64,000 nt of DNA from Prasinococcaceae sp. CCMP 1430 (taxonomy: Eukaryota; Prasinodermophyta; Palmophyllophyceae; Prasinococcales; Prasinococcaceae). This document shows positions 54,710 through 64,000 of the stretch, in pieces. The notes under the pieces were generated by a model. That model saw nothing but the letters and a program-made list of their open reading frames with translations, did not search any database and was not told where the DNA came from. The DNA is taken from NCBI GenBank assembly GCA_013416795.1, contig RQSC01000014.1:274946-338945 (forward strand). The letters run 5' to 3'. Numbering within the stretch: the stretch's first letter is position 1; each line of letters starts with the position of its first letter. The translations under genes were made by a program, and so were the position numbers.

Positions 54710-56461
54710 ATGAGCGGCAACGCGCACGAGATGTGCATGGGCGAGTTCGAGCGCGCCGCCAAGCGCGCCCGGGCGGGCTGCGCGCCGCCGTTTGCCGAGG
54801 AGTTCCCGTTCTCGCAGCAGGAGAAGCGCGCGCGGGCGCCGTACGGCGAGATGAACCTGCTGCACGGCAAGGAGGCGGTGGGGCACGACGCCATGCACGC
54901 CGCTGGGGTCACAGACGAGGGGCCAATGCCCGTGCCGGAATCGTACTTCCGCGGCATGAACGGTTTCGACGAGGTGCGCATGCTGAGACGAACGCCTGCG
55001 TGCGCGGGGGCGGCGCGTCGCTTGGTGGCGCTGGCGCGAGTCAAGGGCGCTGACGCGCCCGCGGCGCGCCGCGCCGCGCGCCCCGCGCGTGTCACCGCGC
55101 GATCGTGATCGCACCGCGCAGCACTACGATTTGGTGATCGTCGGCTGCGGCCTGTCGGGCTGCGTGATCGCCGAGCGCGCTCTCGCCGAGTTCGGATACA
55201 AGTCGCTCATCATCGACAAGCGCGACCACATCGGCGGGAACTGCTACGACTACCTGGACCGCCACGGCATTCGCGTGTCCCTGTATGGCGTGCACCTGTT
55301 TCACACCAAGTTTGAGCGTGTGCGCGAGTACGTCTCCAAGTTCTCCGAGTGGATGCCGTATGAGCACCGCGTCAAGGCGCGCGTCTCGGACGTCAGGGGC
55401 GACTTCAAAAGCGTGCCCGTGCCGCCCGTGCAACAAGCCGTCAATACGCTCTTCGACGCGAACGTCAACAGGTGCGTGGACGTGTGAGCGCCGCGAGCGC
55501 GGTGGGACGGCGAAGCTTGCAGGCGCCTGCTCGTGCGCTGCTGACTGTCGATCGCCCCGGTCTCCAACGAACGCCGCCCACCGCCGGAATCCCGAACAGC
55601 GAGGAGGAGATGCTCGCGTGGCTGGACGAGCGCCGCCCGAAGATCGACAACCCCGCCAACGGTGAGGAGGCGGCCCTCTCGCGCGTGGGCCCCGAGCTGT
55701 ACGAGAAGATATTCAAGTATTACACGAAGAAACAGTGGGACAAGTATCCGGCGGAGCTCGACGCCAGCGTGCTCGCGCGCATTCCCTGCCGCACAAACAC
55801 GGACGATCGCTACTTCGGCGACGACTGGCAGGCGCTGCCCGCGCGCGGGTACACGCGCATCTTCGAGAACATGCTGTACCCCCACCAGGACAAGATCCAC
55901 GTGCGCCTGGGCGTCGACTTCTTCGCCATGCGCGACAAGCTGCCCAAGCACGATCTCCTGGTCTTCACTGGCCCCATCGACCGCTACTTCGCAGGCAAGG
56001 GCCTGCCCAAGCTCGAGTACCGCTCGCTCAAGTTCGAGTGCGAGTATCACGAGCCCGAGGGCGGCTACTACCAGGAGGCGCTGCAGGTGAACTATCCCGA
56101 GATGAAGTGCAAGGGCGAGGACGTCACCTACACGCGCATCACTGAGTACAAGCACAAGCCCAACCAGCCGGCGGGCGTGCACTCCAAGCCCGGTACTGTC
56201 ATCTACAAGGAGTGGTCGTGCGACGACGGCGATCCGTACTACCCGGTGCCCAATCCTGCCAACCGCGAGCTGTACGAGAAGTACAAGGCCATGGCCGACG
56301 AGGAGAAGGGCGTGTGCTTCGTTGGCCGCCTCGCGAGCTACAAGTACTTCAACATGGACCAGGCCATCCTCAACGCGCTCGAGATGTTCGACAACCTCAA
56401 GGAGACGGGCAAGCTCGCGCCCAAGACGGCCTTTGTGAACGGAATCGAGCCCAAGTACTGA
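54710..56461 (+). CDS. UDP-galactopyranose mutase
   Basis: FAD enzyme converting UDP-galactopyranose to UDP-galactofuranose, the donor for Galf-containing glycans. Exons: 54710-54973, 55122-55471 and 55600-56461, about 491 aa; the second join restores NVNSEEEMLAWLDERRPK. The FAD-binding site is DLVIVGCGLSGCVIAERAL with DKRDHIGGNCYDY. GVHLFHTKFERVREYV, YEKIFKYYTKKQWDKYP and RIPCRTNTDDRYFGDDWQ are family blocks, and FVGRLASYKYFNMDQAI ends the Rossmann core. The first exon adds about 88 residues of unrecognised, charged, Met-rich sequence not found in bacterial enzymes. Confidence 0.92.
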
Positions 56462-57458
56462 GGCGGCCTGGTTGGCGTGCGCGGCCAGTAACGACTGCCA
56501 CTATCCCAGCGGTGCACCCCTTCCCACCGCCACCGCCACCGCCACCAGCGCCCACACGGCGCCCGCGGCGGAGCGCGCGCCCGAGCGCGAGCGCCCGCGC
56601 GCCGGTCCGTGCGCTCGAGCGCTCCAGCTCGACCGCGGTCTCGATCGATACCATCATGGTATCGTCCAATCGCGCTCCGCCGTCGCGACAGCGCCCGCGT
56701 CCGCGTCCGCCATCAAAAACGCACTGCCGCGCGGCGGCGGCGCGGCGCGCGGCCCCCCTCTCCCCCCCCAACCAAACATTATCCGGCCGCGGCCCCCAGC
56801 GCGATCCGCCACCGACGGAATTCCGTCACGAAGACGCGCGTGTGGGGTGGGATTCCACCGGGATTCAGATCACTTTCGTGTGTCCGGCGACGGGCGGGCG
56901 CGCGCGCGCGCGCGGCGGGAGATGGAATCCGTGAGTGGGAGTGGCGAGTGGCTGTCAGCGCGCGCGCGCGAGCGAGCGCAGGGGGTAGCGAGGGGGGAAT
57001 GGGGTTGGTGCCACTCGGCCGGCCCCTCGCCCCGTTGAGCCCCAACCCTCCCCCCTCGTAGCCAGGAGATGGCGATGGCAGCCCGCACGACGGCCGGCGC
57101 GCGCGCGGCCGCGCCCGTGCCCGAGGCCGCGCCCATCACGGCCATCGACCACCCTCTGTCCCCCCCCCCTCTCGCCGCGCTCGCCCCTCTGCCGCGCGCG
57201 TAGTGGCCGGCAGCAGCGGGGCGCCCGCGTGAGGCCGCGCACTTCTTGTTATCCACTGCCTCATGGACGGTGGTTACAAAGTTTTGGCTCTCGCAAAGGG
57301 TGGGAGGGTGGGCGAGCGACGCACACGCGTCGCGAGCAGCAGAACTGGCGCGTCGCCGCGAATGCCTCCCCCACCCCCCTTCGGCCCCGACAATTTCTGC
57401 CCCTGCAGAGTTTAGGGCTCCCTCGAGACCCCACGTTGGTCTCCTTCGCGGCTCCGTA
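56462..57458. other. Intergenic region with palindrome and telobox
   Basis: Contains a hairpin-forming inverted repeat CGATACCA-TCA-TGGTATCG (56646-56664). ATG 57069 opens a short Ala-rich frame ending at 57202, which could be an unassigned first exon. TTTAGGG at 57411-57417 lies 42 bp before the next candidate start codon. No conserved protein is seen. Confidence 0.45.
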
Positions 57459-58845
57459 ATGGCGTTTGACACCTTCACTGCTCACCGGAGCGGTGCGGCC
57501 GCGTGTGGTGCGACCACTGTAGTACCTCGGCGCGCGGCGGGCGCCGGTCGCGGGCGCTGTGCCGCCCGCCGGCCCTCATGCACTCTTTCCATGCGTATTC
57601 TCCGGCCCGACGCAGCTCATCCGCCACTGCGCTGGCCGGAATCCGCCGCGCGGCTTCCGATTCCGCGAGGCGTTCCCCAACGTCGCGCGTGCGCGCGGGC
57701 CCAGCGCGGGCGCCGCGGTAGGGGGCGCGGGCACCACACGCCGCGGCGGGTCGCCGGCGCCCGGGCAGCACAGGCAGGCGCTCGCCGCGGCCGCGGCGGC
57801 GCTCACGCTGGTGAGTGGCAGAGGCGAGCGCGCGAGGGCGCGGCGGAGGCGTGAGCAAGCCAGCACGCGCGCGTGAGATGCGGCAGATGGTTTTTCCGGG
57901 TGCTGACGCCATGCTCGCTTGTGGCTCACCGCGTGCGCGCGCGCGCGCGCTCCGCCTTTCTTCGGCGGCGCCGCACACCACCGCCGGGCTACCCAACACC
58001 GCCGCCTCCGCACCCTCCCAATCCTCTCACCCCGCGTGCCTCCCCTCCTTGCGCGCCCGCAGTCGCTCGCGCCCGCGTCCGCAAACGCCGCCTTCGACCC
58101 GTCGCGCATTGCCATGGCTTCGGCAGAGGCAGACGTGGCGCCCAAGAAGCTCTTCCAGTCGGAAGACAAGCCCAAGCCGGCGCCCAAGCCCAAGGCCGCG
58201 CCGGTGCAGAGGGTACGCGCGCGCGCGCGAGGCGCGGCAACGACGCTCTCATGCGCGTGCGAGGGAGGGAGGAAGAGAAGGGGAGGGGACATTGAGCGCG
58301 ACGGTGCCACGGCCAGGCTGCGCTGCTGCCTTTCTGCTCGCCGGCGAAGCACCCTGCAGGCTGTCTTTTGGGCGACGCCGCCGCGAAGTCGCTGACGCCG
58401 CGTTGCCCATACTCAATGGCTCCCAACTCGTCCGCATCCCGTGCGCGCCTCCCCGTGCGCGCGCCGGAACAGGTTGGCCCGAGGACCGGCGGCGCCAAGG
58501 CCGAGCGCAAGCCCGTCGAGTTCAAGGCGCCCTCGCTGCCCAAGGTGCGCAGCAGCACGCGTCGCCCGCGTTGCTCGCGCTCGCGCTCGCTCGTTGGTAC
58601 GCGCCTCGCATCCAAACGCTGTGCTGACAGTGCGTGCCTGGCCACCCGCCTGCGCGCAGTTTTCCGCGCCCAAGGTGTCGGCGCCCAAGGTGTCGGCCCC
58701 CAAGGTGTCGGCCCCCAAGGTCTCGGCGCCGTCGTTCTCGGGACCCGCGAGCGATACGCAGGAGGCTGCCATCGTCGCCGGCGCTGCCGTGCTGGGCGCC
58801 GCCCTCGCGAGCTCCGTGGTGGGCGGCCTGACCAAGCCTGAGTAA
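57459..58845 (+). CDS. Thylakoid-targeted protein with SAPKV repeats and C-terminal membrane helix
   Basis: Supported exons: about 57670-57810, 58063-58212, 58473-58544 and 58660-58845, all phase 0. ATG 57459 with a donor at 57519 is a candidate first exon, not certain. Exons 2-3 join into an Ala-rich hydrophobic stretch and SLAPASANA before AFDPSRIA, a lumen-type cleavage site. The mature part is Lys/Pro-rich (KPKPAPKPKAAPVQR), then four tandem SAPKV units encoded by 15-bp repeats, and a C-terminal helix EAAIVAGAAVLGAALASSVV ending GGLTKPE. This predicts a small plastid protein anchored in the thylakoid with a Pro/Lys-rich soluble arm. I know no family name for it. It is convergent with aspartate aminotransferase. 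Confidence 0.55.
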
Positions 58846-59106
58846 TGCTCGCGGGCGTTGGGCACAGGCGACGGAGGTAGAAATACGCACACTTCTTTGT
58901 GACACTCGTTCACTTGTGAGCCGCTCGACGCGCGCGCGCGCGCACGCGCTCGCGCAATGGTCACGCAGCAGGCTCGCGTGCGCCCGATGCCGGTCCCGTC
59001 GGCAGATGACCACCTGCTCGCGACGACGCAGCGTGAGCTCAGGGCGACGTCTGTCACCCGACTTGGCGGGAATCTTTGTGTACATTTATAGAAAGGGCGC
59101 GCCTAC

Positions 59107-60648
59107 TTACTCGGGCTGCTTGAACGAGTCGACGATGGCGTTGGCGAGGTACGCGGCCTTGGCCGCCGACAGGCCCGCGAGCGACACACGGCCGTCAAAG
59201 GTCATGTACACGTGGTGCTCGTCCCACATGTGCTGCACCTGGTTCTTGCTGAGGCCGGTGTACGAGAACATGCCGATCTGCGAGGTCACGAAGCTCCAGT
59301 CCTTGGCGGGGTCGAGCTTCTCGAGCTCGGCGCGCAGCAGCGTCCGCACGTTGTTGATGCGGCCGGACATGCCCTCCATCTCAGCCTTCCACTCGTCGAA
59401 GAGCGCGTCGTCGCCCATGACGGTGGCCACGATGCGCGCTCCGTGCACGGGCGGGTTCGAGTACATCGCGCGCGCAATGCGCTTCATCTGCGACAGCACC
59501 CTCCCGGCGGCGTCGGCATCGCTGAGCACCGCGTTCAGCGCGCCCACGCGCTCGCCGTACAGGCCGAGGTTCTTGGAGTACGACTGCGCGCACAGGAATT
59601 CGAGGCCCTTGTCGGCGAAGAGGCGCGGCGCGAACGAGTCCTTGTCGAGCGACCCCGACGCGAACCCCTGGTAGGCCACGTCGAAGAAGGGGAAGAGGCC
59701 GCACTCCTCGCACAGCGCGGCGATCTGCTCCCACTGCTCGGGCGTCGGGTCGATGCCGGTCGGGTTGTGCGCGCAGCCGTGCAGCACGACGACGCTGCCC
59801 TTGGGCGCCGCGCGAAGGTCCTCGCACATGCCCTCGAAGTCCAGGCCGGTGGTCTCCTTGTTGAAGTAGCGGTACATCTTGGTGGGCACGCCCGCGTCCG
59901 CGAAAATGTTCTTGTGGTTGCCCCAGGTGGGGTTGGACAGGTACACGGTCGCGTCCGGCAGGTAGCGGTTGATGAACGCCGCGCCCACGCGCAGGGAGCC
60001 CGTGCCCGACAGCGACTGCACGGTCGCCACGCGGCCCTCGGCGGCGGCGGCGGACCCCTCGCCCAGCAGGAGGCGCACGGTGGCGGCGTTGAACTCGGCC
60101 AGGCCCTGGATCGGCAAGTACTCCTTGTTCTCCGCGGCAGCGAGCATCTGCGAGGCGAGGCGCGCGGACGCGCGGCGCAATCGCGGCGGACGCGCGGCAC
60201 ACGCTGAGGCGTCAGCTGCGTTCAGAGATGGTCCGTGCGACAGGCGACCGCAGCACACGCCTGGGACAGGCGGGAGGGCAAAGGGCTGGGTGGGGGGGGG
60301 GGTCGCCCGGATCGAGGGCGACGGAGGGCGAGGAAAGAAAGCGACACGAGCGCGCGCGCGCGCCGCCGCGCCGCGGCGCGCCGCCAGCGCGCCGCCTGAG
60401 CGGCGGCCCGATCGGTGCGCCGAGCCCCCCTCGAACGCGCGCCGTCGCCGCACCTTCTCCTCGGCCTTGGTTACGACCGGCAGCACGTAGGGCTTCAGAT
60501 CCTCCGTGCGGTAGGCGCCGACGCCAAGATTGAGCTTGTCGGGCGACTCGTCCTTCTTGAACGCCTCAGACACGCCGAGGATGGGGTCCGCGGGCGCCTG
60601 CTCGACGAAGCCGAGCGCCGACTCGGCCGCGCGCGGCGCGGCGCGGCG
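59107..60648 (-). CDS. Aspartate aminotransferase, 5' end cut by assembly gap
   Basis: PLP enzyme interconverting aspartate/2-oxoglutarate and oxaloacetate/glutamate. Exons 60648-60454 and 60147-59107 join to give KAEEKMLAAAENKEYLPIQG. Family motifs: ADPILGVSEAFKKDE near the N-terminus, NLGVGAYRTEDLKPYVLPVV, NPTWGNHKNIF, HGCAHNPTGIDPT and the PLP-lysine site QSYSKNLGLYGERVG. The C-terminus is AIVDSFKQPE. An undetermined base at 60649 interrupts the frame before any start codon, so the targeting sequence (mitochondrial, plastid or none) cannot be read. Confidence 0.95.
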   Translation of the reverse strand, partial: RRAAPRAAESALGFVEQAPADPILGVSEAFKKDESPDKLNLGVGAYRTEDLKPYVLPVVTKAEEKVRRRRAFEGGSAHRSGRRSGGALAARRGAAARARARVAFFPRPPSPSIRATPPPTQPFALPPVPGVCCGRLSHGPSLNAADASACAARPPRLRRASARLASQMLAAAENKEYLPIQGLAEFNAATVRLLLGEGSAAAAEGRVATVQSLSGTGSLRVGAAFINRYLPDATVYLSNPTWGNHKNIFADAGVPTKMYRYFNKETTGLDFEGMCEDLRAAPKGSVVVLHGCAHNPTGIDPTPEQWEQIAALCEECGLFPFFDVAYQGFASGSLDKDSFAPRLFADKGLEFLCAQSYSKNLGLYGERVGALNAVLSDADAAGRVLSQMKRIARAMYSNPPVHGARIVATVMGDDALFDEWKAEMEGMSGRINNVRTLLRAELEKLDPAKDWSFVTSQIGMFSYTGLSKNQVQHMWDEHHVYMTFDGRVSLAGLSAAKAAYLANAIVDSFKQPE

Positions 60649-60909
60649 NGTACAATGGGGCGCGCCGGCAGGACTCGCCTGTGGCGCAGCCGGCCGCGGC
60701 ACGCACACGGAAGCCTGCGCGAGCGTCGGGAGCGCGCACGCCGCCCAAACGAAAGGGCCCGAATAGGGGCGGTAGCGAGGGTGGCTCTGCCTCAGAGGGT
60801 CACATGCGCTCGCGGCGGCGCGGCGATCGGCTGGTCCGCCGGAGGGGTCGGCTCGGCGAGCCGGATCGGCGCCGAGGTGCGGAGGGATATCCGCTGCGCG
60901 CAGGCGCGC

Positions 60910-60941
<32 letters not shown>

Positions 60942-61362
60942 CGCGGGCCGCGAGCCAGCCCGGCGGAGCCGATTGGCGCGAGGGGCGGCAGGCCGAAGCA
61001 GAGAGAGACGATATTTGTAACCACGGGCGATCAATTGATGCGCGCCGCCGCGCGCGGGGGCGGCCCGGTGGGAGCTGAGCTCGCGCGCCTGGGGAGGCGC
61101 GCGCGGACAGGCAGCGAGCAGCGTCGCCCGCCGGGACGACGCACGCGAGGGGGGAGAGCGGCATGCAGTGCGCTCCCCGCGCGCGCCAGCCGGCAGGTGC
61201 CACCGCCAGCACGCGCGGCGAGGCGCCGTGGGCCCGTGGCTCGCATGTGATGTATTTGTATATTAAAAAAATGAAATGCGCAGGCGTTGCCTCCAGCTGG
61301 GTAGCGAGGTAGGTCTGCCGCGCACGTGCTGTGGCAGCAGCCGCACGCGCCAGTGCCATATA
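60649..61362. other. Intergenic region with single N and CAG repeat
   Basis: Starts with an undetermined base that cuts aspartate aminotransferase. Holds (CAG)10 at 60911-60940 and an AT-rich stretch at 61245-61275. It should contain the missing 5' end of the aminotransferase, but none can be recognised, so sequences on either side of the N may not be truly adjacent. Confidence 0.5.
60911..60940. repeat. (CAG)10 trinucleotide repeat
   Basis: Ten uninterrupted CAG units in non-coding sequence upstream of the aspartate aminotransferase fragment. Confidence 0.95.
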
Positions 61363-63981
61363 TCACCCGGCGGTGGCATCCGCTGCCGCGCGCAGCAAGG
61401 CCCTGCACTCGCTCGCGGCGCTCGCCTCGTGGGCATCGGCGTGCTCGGCGTCGGGGACGGCGTCGAGGCTCTCGAGAACGACGGCCTGCTCCTCGCTCGT
61501 GAGCGCGGCGGCGTTGGAGGGCAGCAACGCGCGCAGTTCCCCGAGTGCGAGGGCGCGAGCGGCCCAGCGAGCACGCAGCCCCTCAGCGAGCGCTCCGCGT
61601 ATGGCAGCCGCGGCGAGCTCAGGCACGCGCGCGGCACGCGCCGCAGCGGCTGCCGCCCCCAAGGCGCGTTCTGCCTGCGCGGCGTGTCGTGCCGCCACCA
61701 CGGAGTTGCCACTGGCACGCGCCCTCTCAGCACCGCCGCGGGCCGAGCGCACCACCGTGGCGGCGCGCTCGAGTAGCGCGCGCACCTGAGCGACGCCGCA
61801 GCCAGCGTGTGCGCGCACGCTCGCCAGCGCTGCGCACACCAGCGGCGCGTCCTGTGGCAGCGCCCACGGCCAGCTCGAGACCAGTGCGCTCAGCGCACCG
61901 CCGCCCGCTCCGGCGCGCCAGAGCAGCGTAGGCACGTCAACCTCCCCAACGCCCGTCGCCAGCCGTGCGAGCAGAGCCTCGAGCCGCGAAGCGCTCGTGC
62001 CGCCGCCTTCATCGCTACCAATGCGCGCGGCGGCGAGGTCGGCAGCGCGCGCGCGCTCGGCCTCGGCGGCCGCGCACGCTGCATGGAAGAGGACGCCGGC
62101 CATGCCATCCACATGCGCCGCCACATCGCTCACTGCCGCAGCTGCGATCACCTCGTCCGCGCCCGCGTCCTCACCTGCGACCGACGCTTCCAGCGCGCTG
62201 CAGGTTGCTTCACCGAGCGCGGCCACCAGCCTGTTCGCCGCGTCGTTGGTGGCAGAGTCGCGGCACGCAAGCCTCGCGTGGCACAGCAGCGGCGGCAGCA
62301 ACGACGAAAGTACAGCGTCGACATTGCCCGCGCCTGCGCCGGCTGGAAGTAGCACCGAGCGGCAGAGCGCGTCCGCGGCGCGCACCCAGCCCACCAGCGG
62401 CGCGCCTTCGGCGTCCACGAGCCCCGCCACGAGGGCCGGCAACCACGCGGCGGATGCCGTGGTCTGAGCAAGCACTGCGCAACACTGCGCTGCCGTCTCG
62501 CGTGTGTGCGCGTCGCACATGCAGCCTGCGAGCGCGCGCAACATCGGGCCCATGTGCTGGACGCAGCGGCCCTCCACCAGCACCAGCATGGTGCGCAGCA
62601 TCTGCACCGCCTGCAGGCGTGACTCGACGTTGCGCTCCGTGCACTCGTTGAGGAGTGCGGTGATGCCCCGGTTGAAGGCTCCGACGGCGATGAGACGCGC
62701 TCCGATGCGTGGCCGCGGCCGATCCGCGAAGGGGTGTGGCAGGTGCTCGGGGGCGATGCGCGCCATGCCCCCGAGGGCGCCGCACCCCGCGCGCCCCCCC
62801 CCCCTCTCGCGCACCGTCGCCCTCTCCTCTGGCAGCCAGTCGAGCTCGTCCTTGAGCTCCTCCTTCTTATCCTCCTCGTGCGCGGCCCCCAGCGACAGCA
62901 GTACGTCGAGCGCGGCCTCGCGCGTAGCACCGACCTCGTCGCTCATCGCAGCGAGCACGTACACGCCCAGCCGTGGCTCGTAGTCGTACCGCTCATCGAG
63001 CGAGAGCAGCCAGCGGCCGAGCGTGTCGAGGAGCGCGCGGCGCACCGCAGGGTTTGCGTCCCGTGCAAGCGCGGCGAAGTAGTTGGCGCGTCGCTCGCCC
63101 TCGTAGAAAGCCTTGATCGGTACGACGTTTGCGTCGCGGTGGCCGCTGAGCTCGAGCAGAACGTTTGCGCCCCCGTTGAAGACGAGCGCCTCGAGCGCGC
63201 TCAGCGCGGCGACGCGCACGCGCGCGTGCCTGTGCGCCAGCGCGGGGCACAGGCTGCGCGCCACGATCTCGGCGAGCGCCGGTGCGTCGCTGCCCTGCTT
63301 TCCGAGCGCGGCGCGCCCCAGCGCTGCGGCAACCATGGCGCACAGCGAACAGGCGGCGACGCACACTGCCGCGGCGGCGTCGCTCGCGCCGGCCATCGCC
63401 ACCTCGGCGAGACGCCCGCCCTGCGCTCGCACGGCCGTCGGCGCGGCGGCCGCGACAGCAGGCAGCAGCCGAGACACCAGCGCCAGCAGCGCCGCGCGCA
63501 CCTCCTCGCTAGGCTCGGCGGGCGGCGGCGCCGCGGCGTTGAACTCGACGGCGCCGCCGTACCGGTCGCTCACGACGCTCACCAGCCGGTCGCGCCGCAG
63601 CCGCGCCCATGCCACGGGACACGCGTACTTCCACATGCCCACGGCCGCCGCGCCGCCGCCCGCCGACACGAGCGCGTTGATGCACTCGAGCGACTCGACG
63701 CGTAGCGCTTCGGTGGTGTCCTCGAGGCGCAGCACGAGCGCCTTTCCGACCGCGCCGGCGGCGAGCGACGCCAGTGAGGCCATCGACGGCCCGCGCTCCC
63801 CCAGCAGCACCTCACGCACGCGCGCCAGCGCGCCTCGCCGCGCGGCCGCCGGCGTGCCGACAGCATCGGCCAGCGTGTTGAGGTCGCGCCGCACTGCCGC
63901 CAGGCACTCGTCCGCGCCCGCGCCCAGGAGGTCCGGGCATGGCGTGCTCCCAGTCGCGGGCGCCGCCGGCAGCGCCGCCAT
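61363..63981 (-). CDS. Second DNAAF5-like HEAT-repeat protein, 872 aa
   Basis: Complete frame from ATG 63981. HEAT repeats with DNAAF5-like blocks: ECLAAVRRDLNTLADAVG, ALAHRHARVRVAALSALEAL, NPAVRRALLDTLGRWLLSLD, YVLAAMSDEVGATREAAL and NVESRLQAVQMLRTMLVLVE. It lacks the C-terminal HKHR/YCDR block present in the DNAAF5 gene at 39-42 kb, so it is probably a paralogue or a related assembly factor rather than DNAAF5 itself. A Gly/Arg-rich low-complexity stretch (about 62760-62830) might be a retained intron starting GTGCGCGAG. Function is inferred from resemblance only. Confidence 0.7.
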   Translation of the reverse strand: MAALPAAPATGSTPCPDLLGAGADECLAAVRRDLNTLADAVGTPAAARRGALARVREVLLGERGPSMASLASLAAGAVGKALVLRLEDTTEALRVESLECINALVSAGGGAAAVGMWKYACPVAWARLRRDRLVSVVSDRYGGAVEFNAAAPPPAEPSEEVRAALLALVSRLLPAVAAAAPTAVRAQGGRLAEVAMAGASDAAAAVCVAACSLCAMVAAALGRAALGKQGSDAPALAEIVARSLCPALAHRHARVRVAALSALEALVFNGGANVLLELSGHRDANVVPIKAFYEGERRANYFAALARDANPAVRRALLDTLGRWLLSLDERYDYEPRLGVYVLAAMSDEVGATREAALDVLLSLGAAHEEDKKEELKDELDWLPEERATVRERGGGRAGCGALGGMARIAPEHLPHPFADRPRPRIGARLIAVGAFNRGITALLNECTERNVESRLQAVQMLRTMLVLVEGRCVQHMGPMLRALAGCMCDAHTRETAAQCCAVLAQTTASAAWLPALVAGLVDAEGAPLVGWVRAADALCRSVLLPAGAGAGNVDAVLSSLLPPLLCHARLACRDSATNDAANRLVAALGEATCSALEASVAGEDAGADEVIAAAAVSDVAAHVDGMAGVLFHAACAAAEAERARAADLAAARIGSDEGGGTSASRLEALLARLATGVGEVDVPTLLWRAGAGGGALSALVSSWPWALPQDAPLVCAALASVRAHAGCGVAQVRALLERAATVVRSARGGAERARASGNSVVAARHAAQAERALGAAAAAARAARVPELAAAAIRGALAEGLRARWAARALALGELRALLPSNAAALTSEEQAVVLESLDAVPDAEHADAHEASAASECRALLRAAADATAG

Positions 63982-64000
63982 TGCTGCCTGCGCCGGCGAC

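Overview
The window is nuclear DNA of a GC-rich photosynthetic, flagellated protist. The evidence is short GT-AG introns, plastid genes (a MenA-type phylloquinone prenyltransferase, two candidate thylakoid-lumen proteins, a ClpP/ClpR paralogue), mitochondrial genes (COQ3, MCU) and two genes resembling axonemal-dynein assembly factor DNAAF5. A haptophyte-like alga, perhaps a pavlovophyte, is my best guess from composition and gene mix; no marker here proves it. The assembly has two long N gaps (28459-28884, 52582-53483) and four isolated Ns (14845, 42344, 48074, 60649), some of which cut genes.

Layout. 1-5 kb: 3' part of a PKG-like pseudokinase, a small lumen-type protein with an 18-nt microexon, COQ3, and an MpaB/DUF2236 oxygenase with a frame break. 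5-13.5 kb: the HEAT-repeat translation regulator GCN1. 15-18.6 kb: an ammonium transporter and the AP-2 mu subunit, convergent. 19-24.6 kb: a very large two-exon gene carrying two TRPM-type SLOG (LSDAT) sensor domains and several SLATT/DUF4231 membrane hairpins; it is the most unusual gene here. 25-33 kb: cytosolic HSP90 and an armadillo-repeat kinesin with a degenerate motor, divergent. 33.5-38.4 kb: MenA-type prenyltransferase, a flavodoxin-fold protein, an unrecognised 617-aa protein, and a HOL/TPMT-type thiol/halide methyltransferase. 39-46 kb: DNAAF5 and POL5/MYBBP1A, divergent. 46.6-51.5 kb: MCU, a truncated JmjC/cupin fragment, MRE11. 51.7-56.5 kb: an unrecognised probable mitochondrial protein, a ClpR-like protease subunit, UDP-galactopyranose mutase. 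57-64 kb: a lumen/thylakoid protein with SAPKV repeats, aspartate aminotransferase, and a second DNAAF5-like HEAT protein.

Most genes are unrelated housekeeping functions on both strands with intergenic spaces of 0.1-1.5 kb; there is no operon logic. Three themes stand out: proteins of enzyme families that have lost catalytic residues (kinase, kinesin motor, ClpP, a flavodoxin with an altered FMN loop); a tandem-duplicated sensor-plus-membrane-effector protein built from domains best known from bacterial conflict systems and TRPM channels; and a recurring promoter-like motif pairing CAAAATGCA with a telobox (AAACCCTA) near several gene starts.
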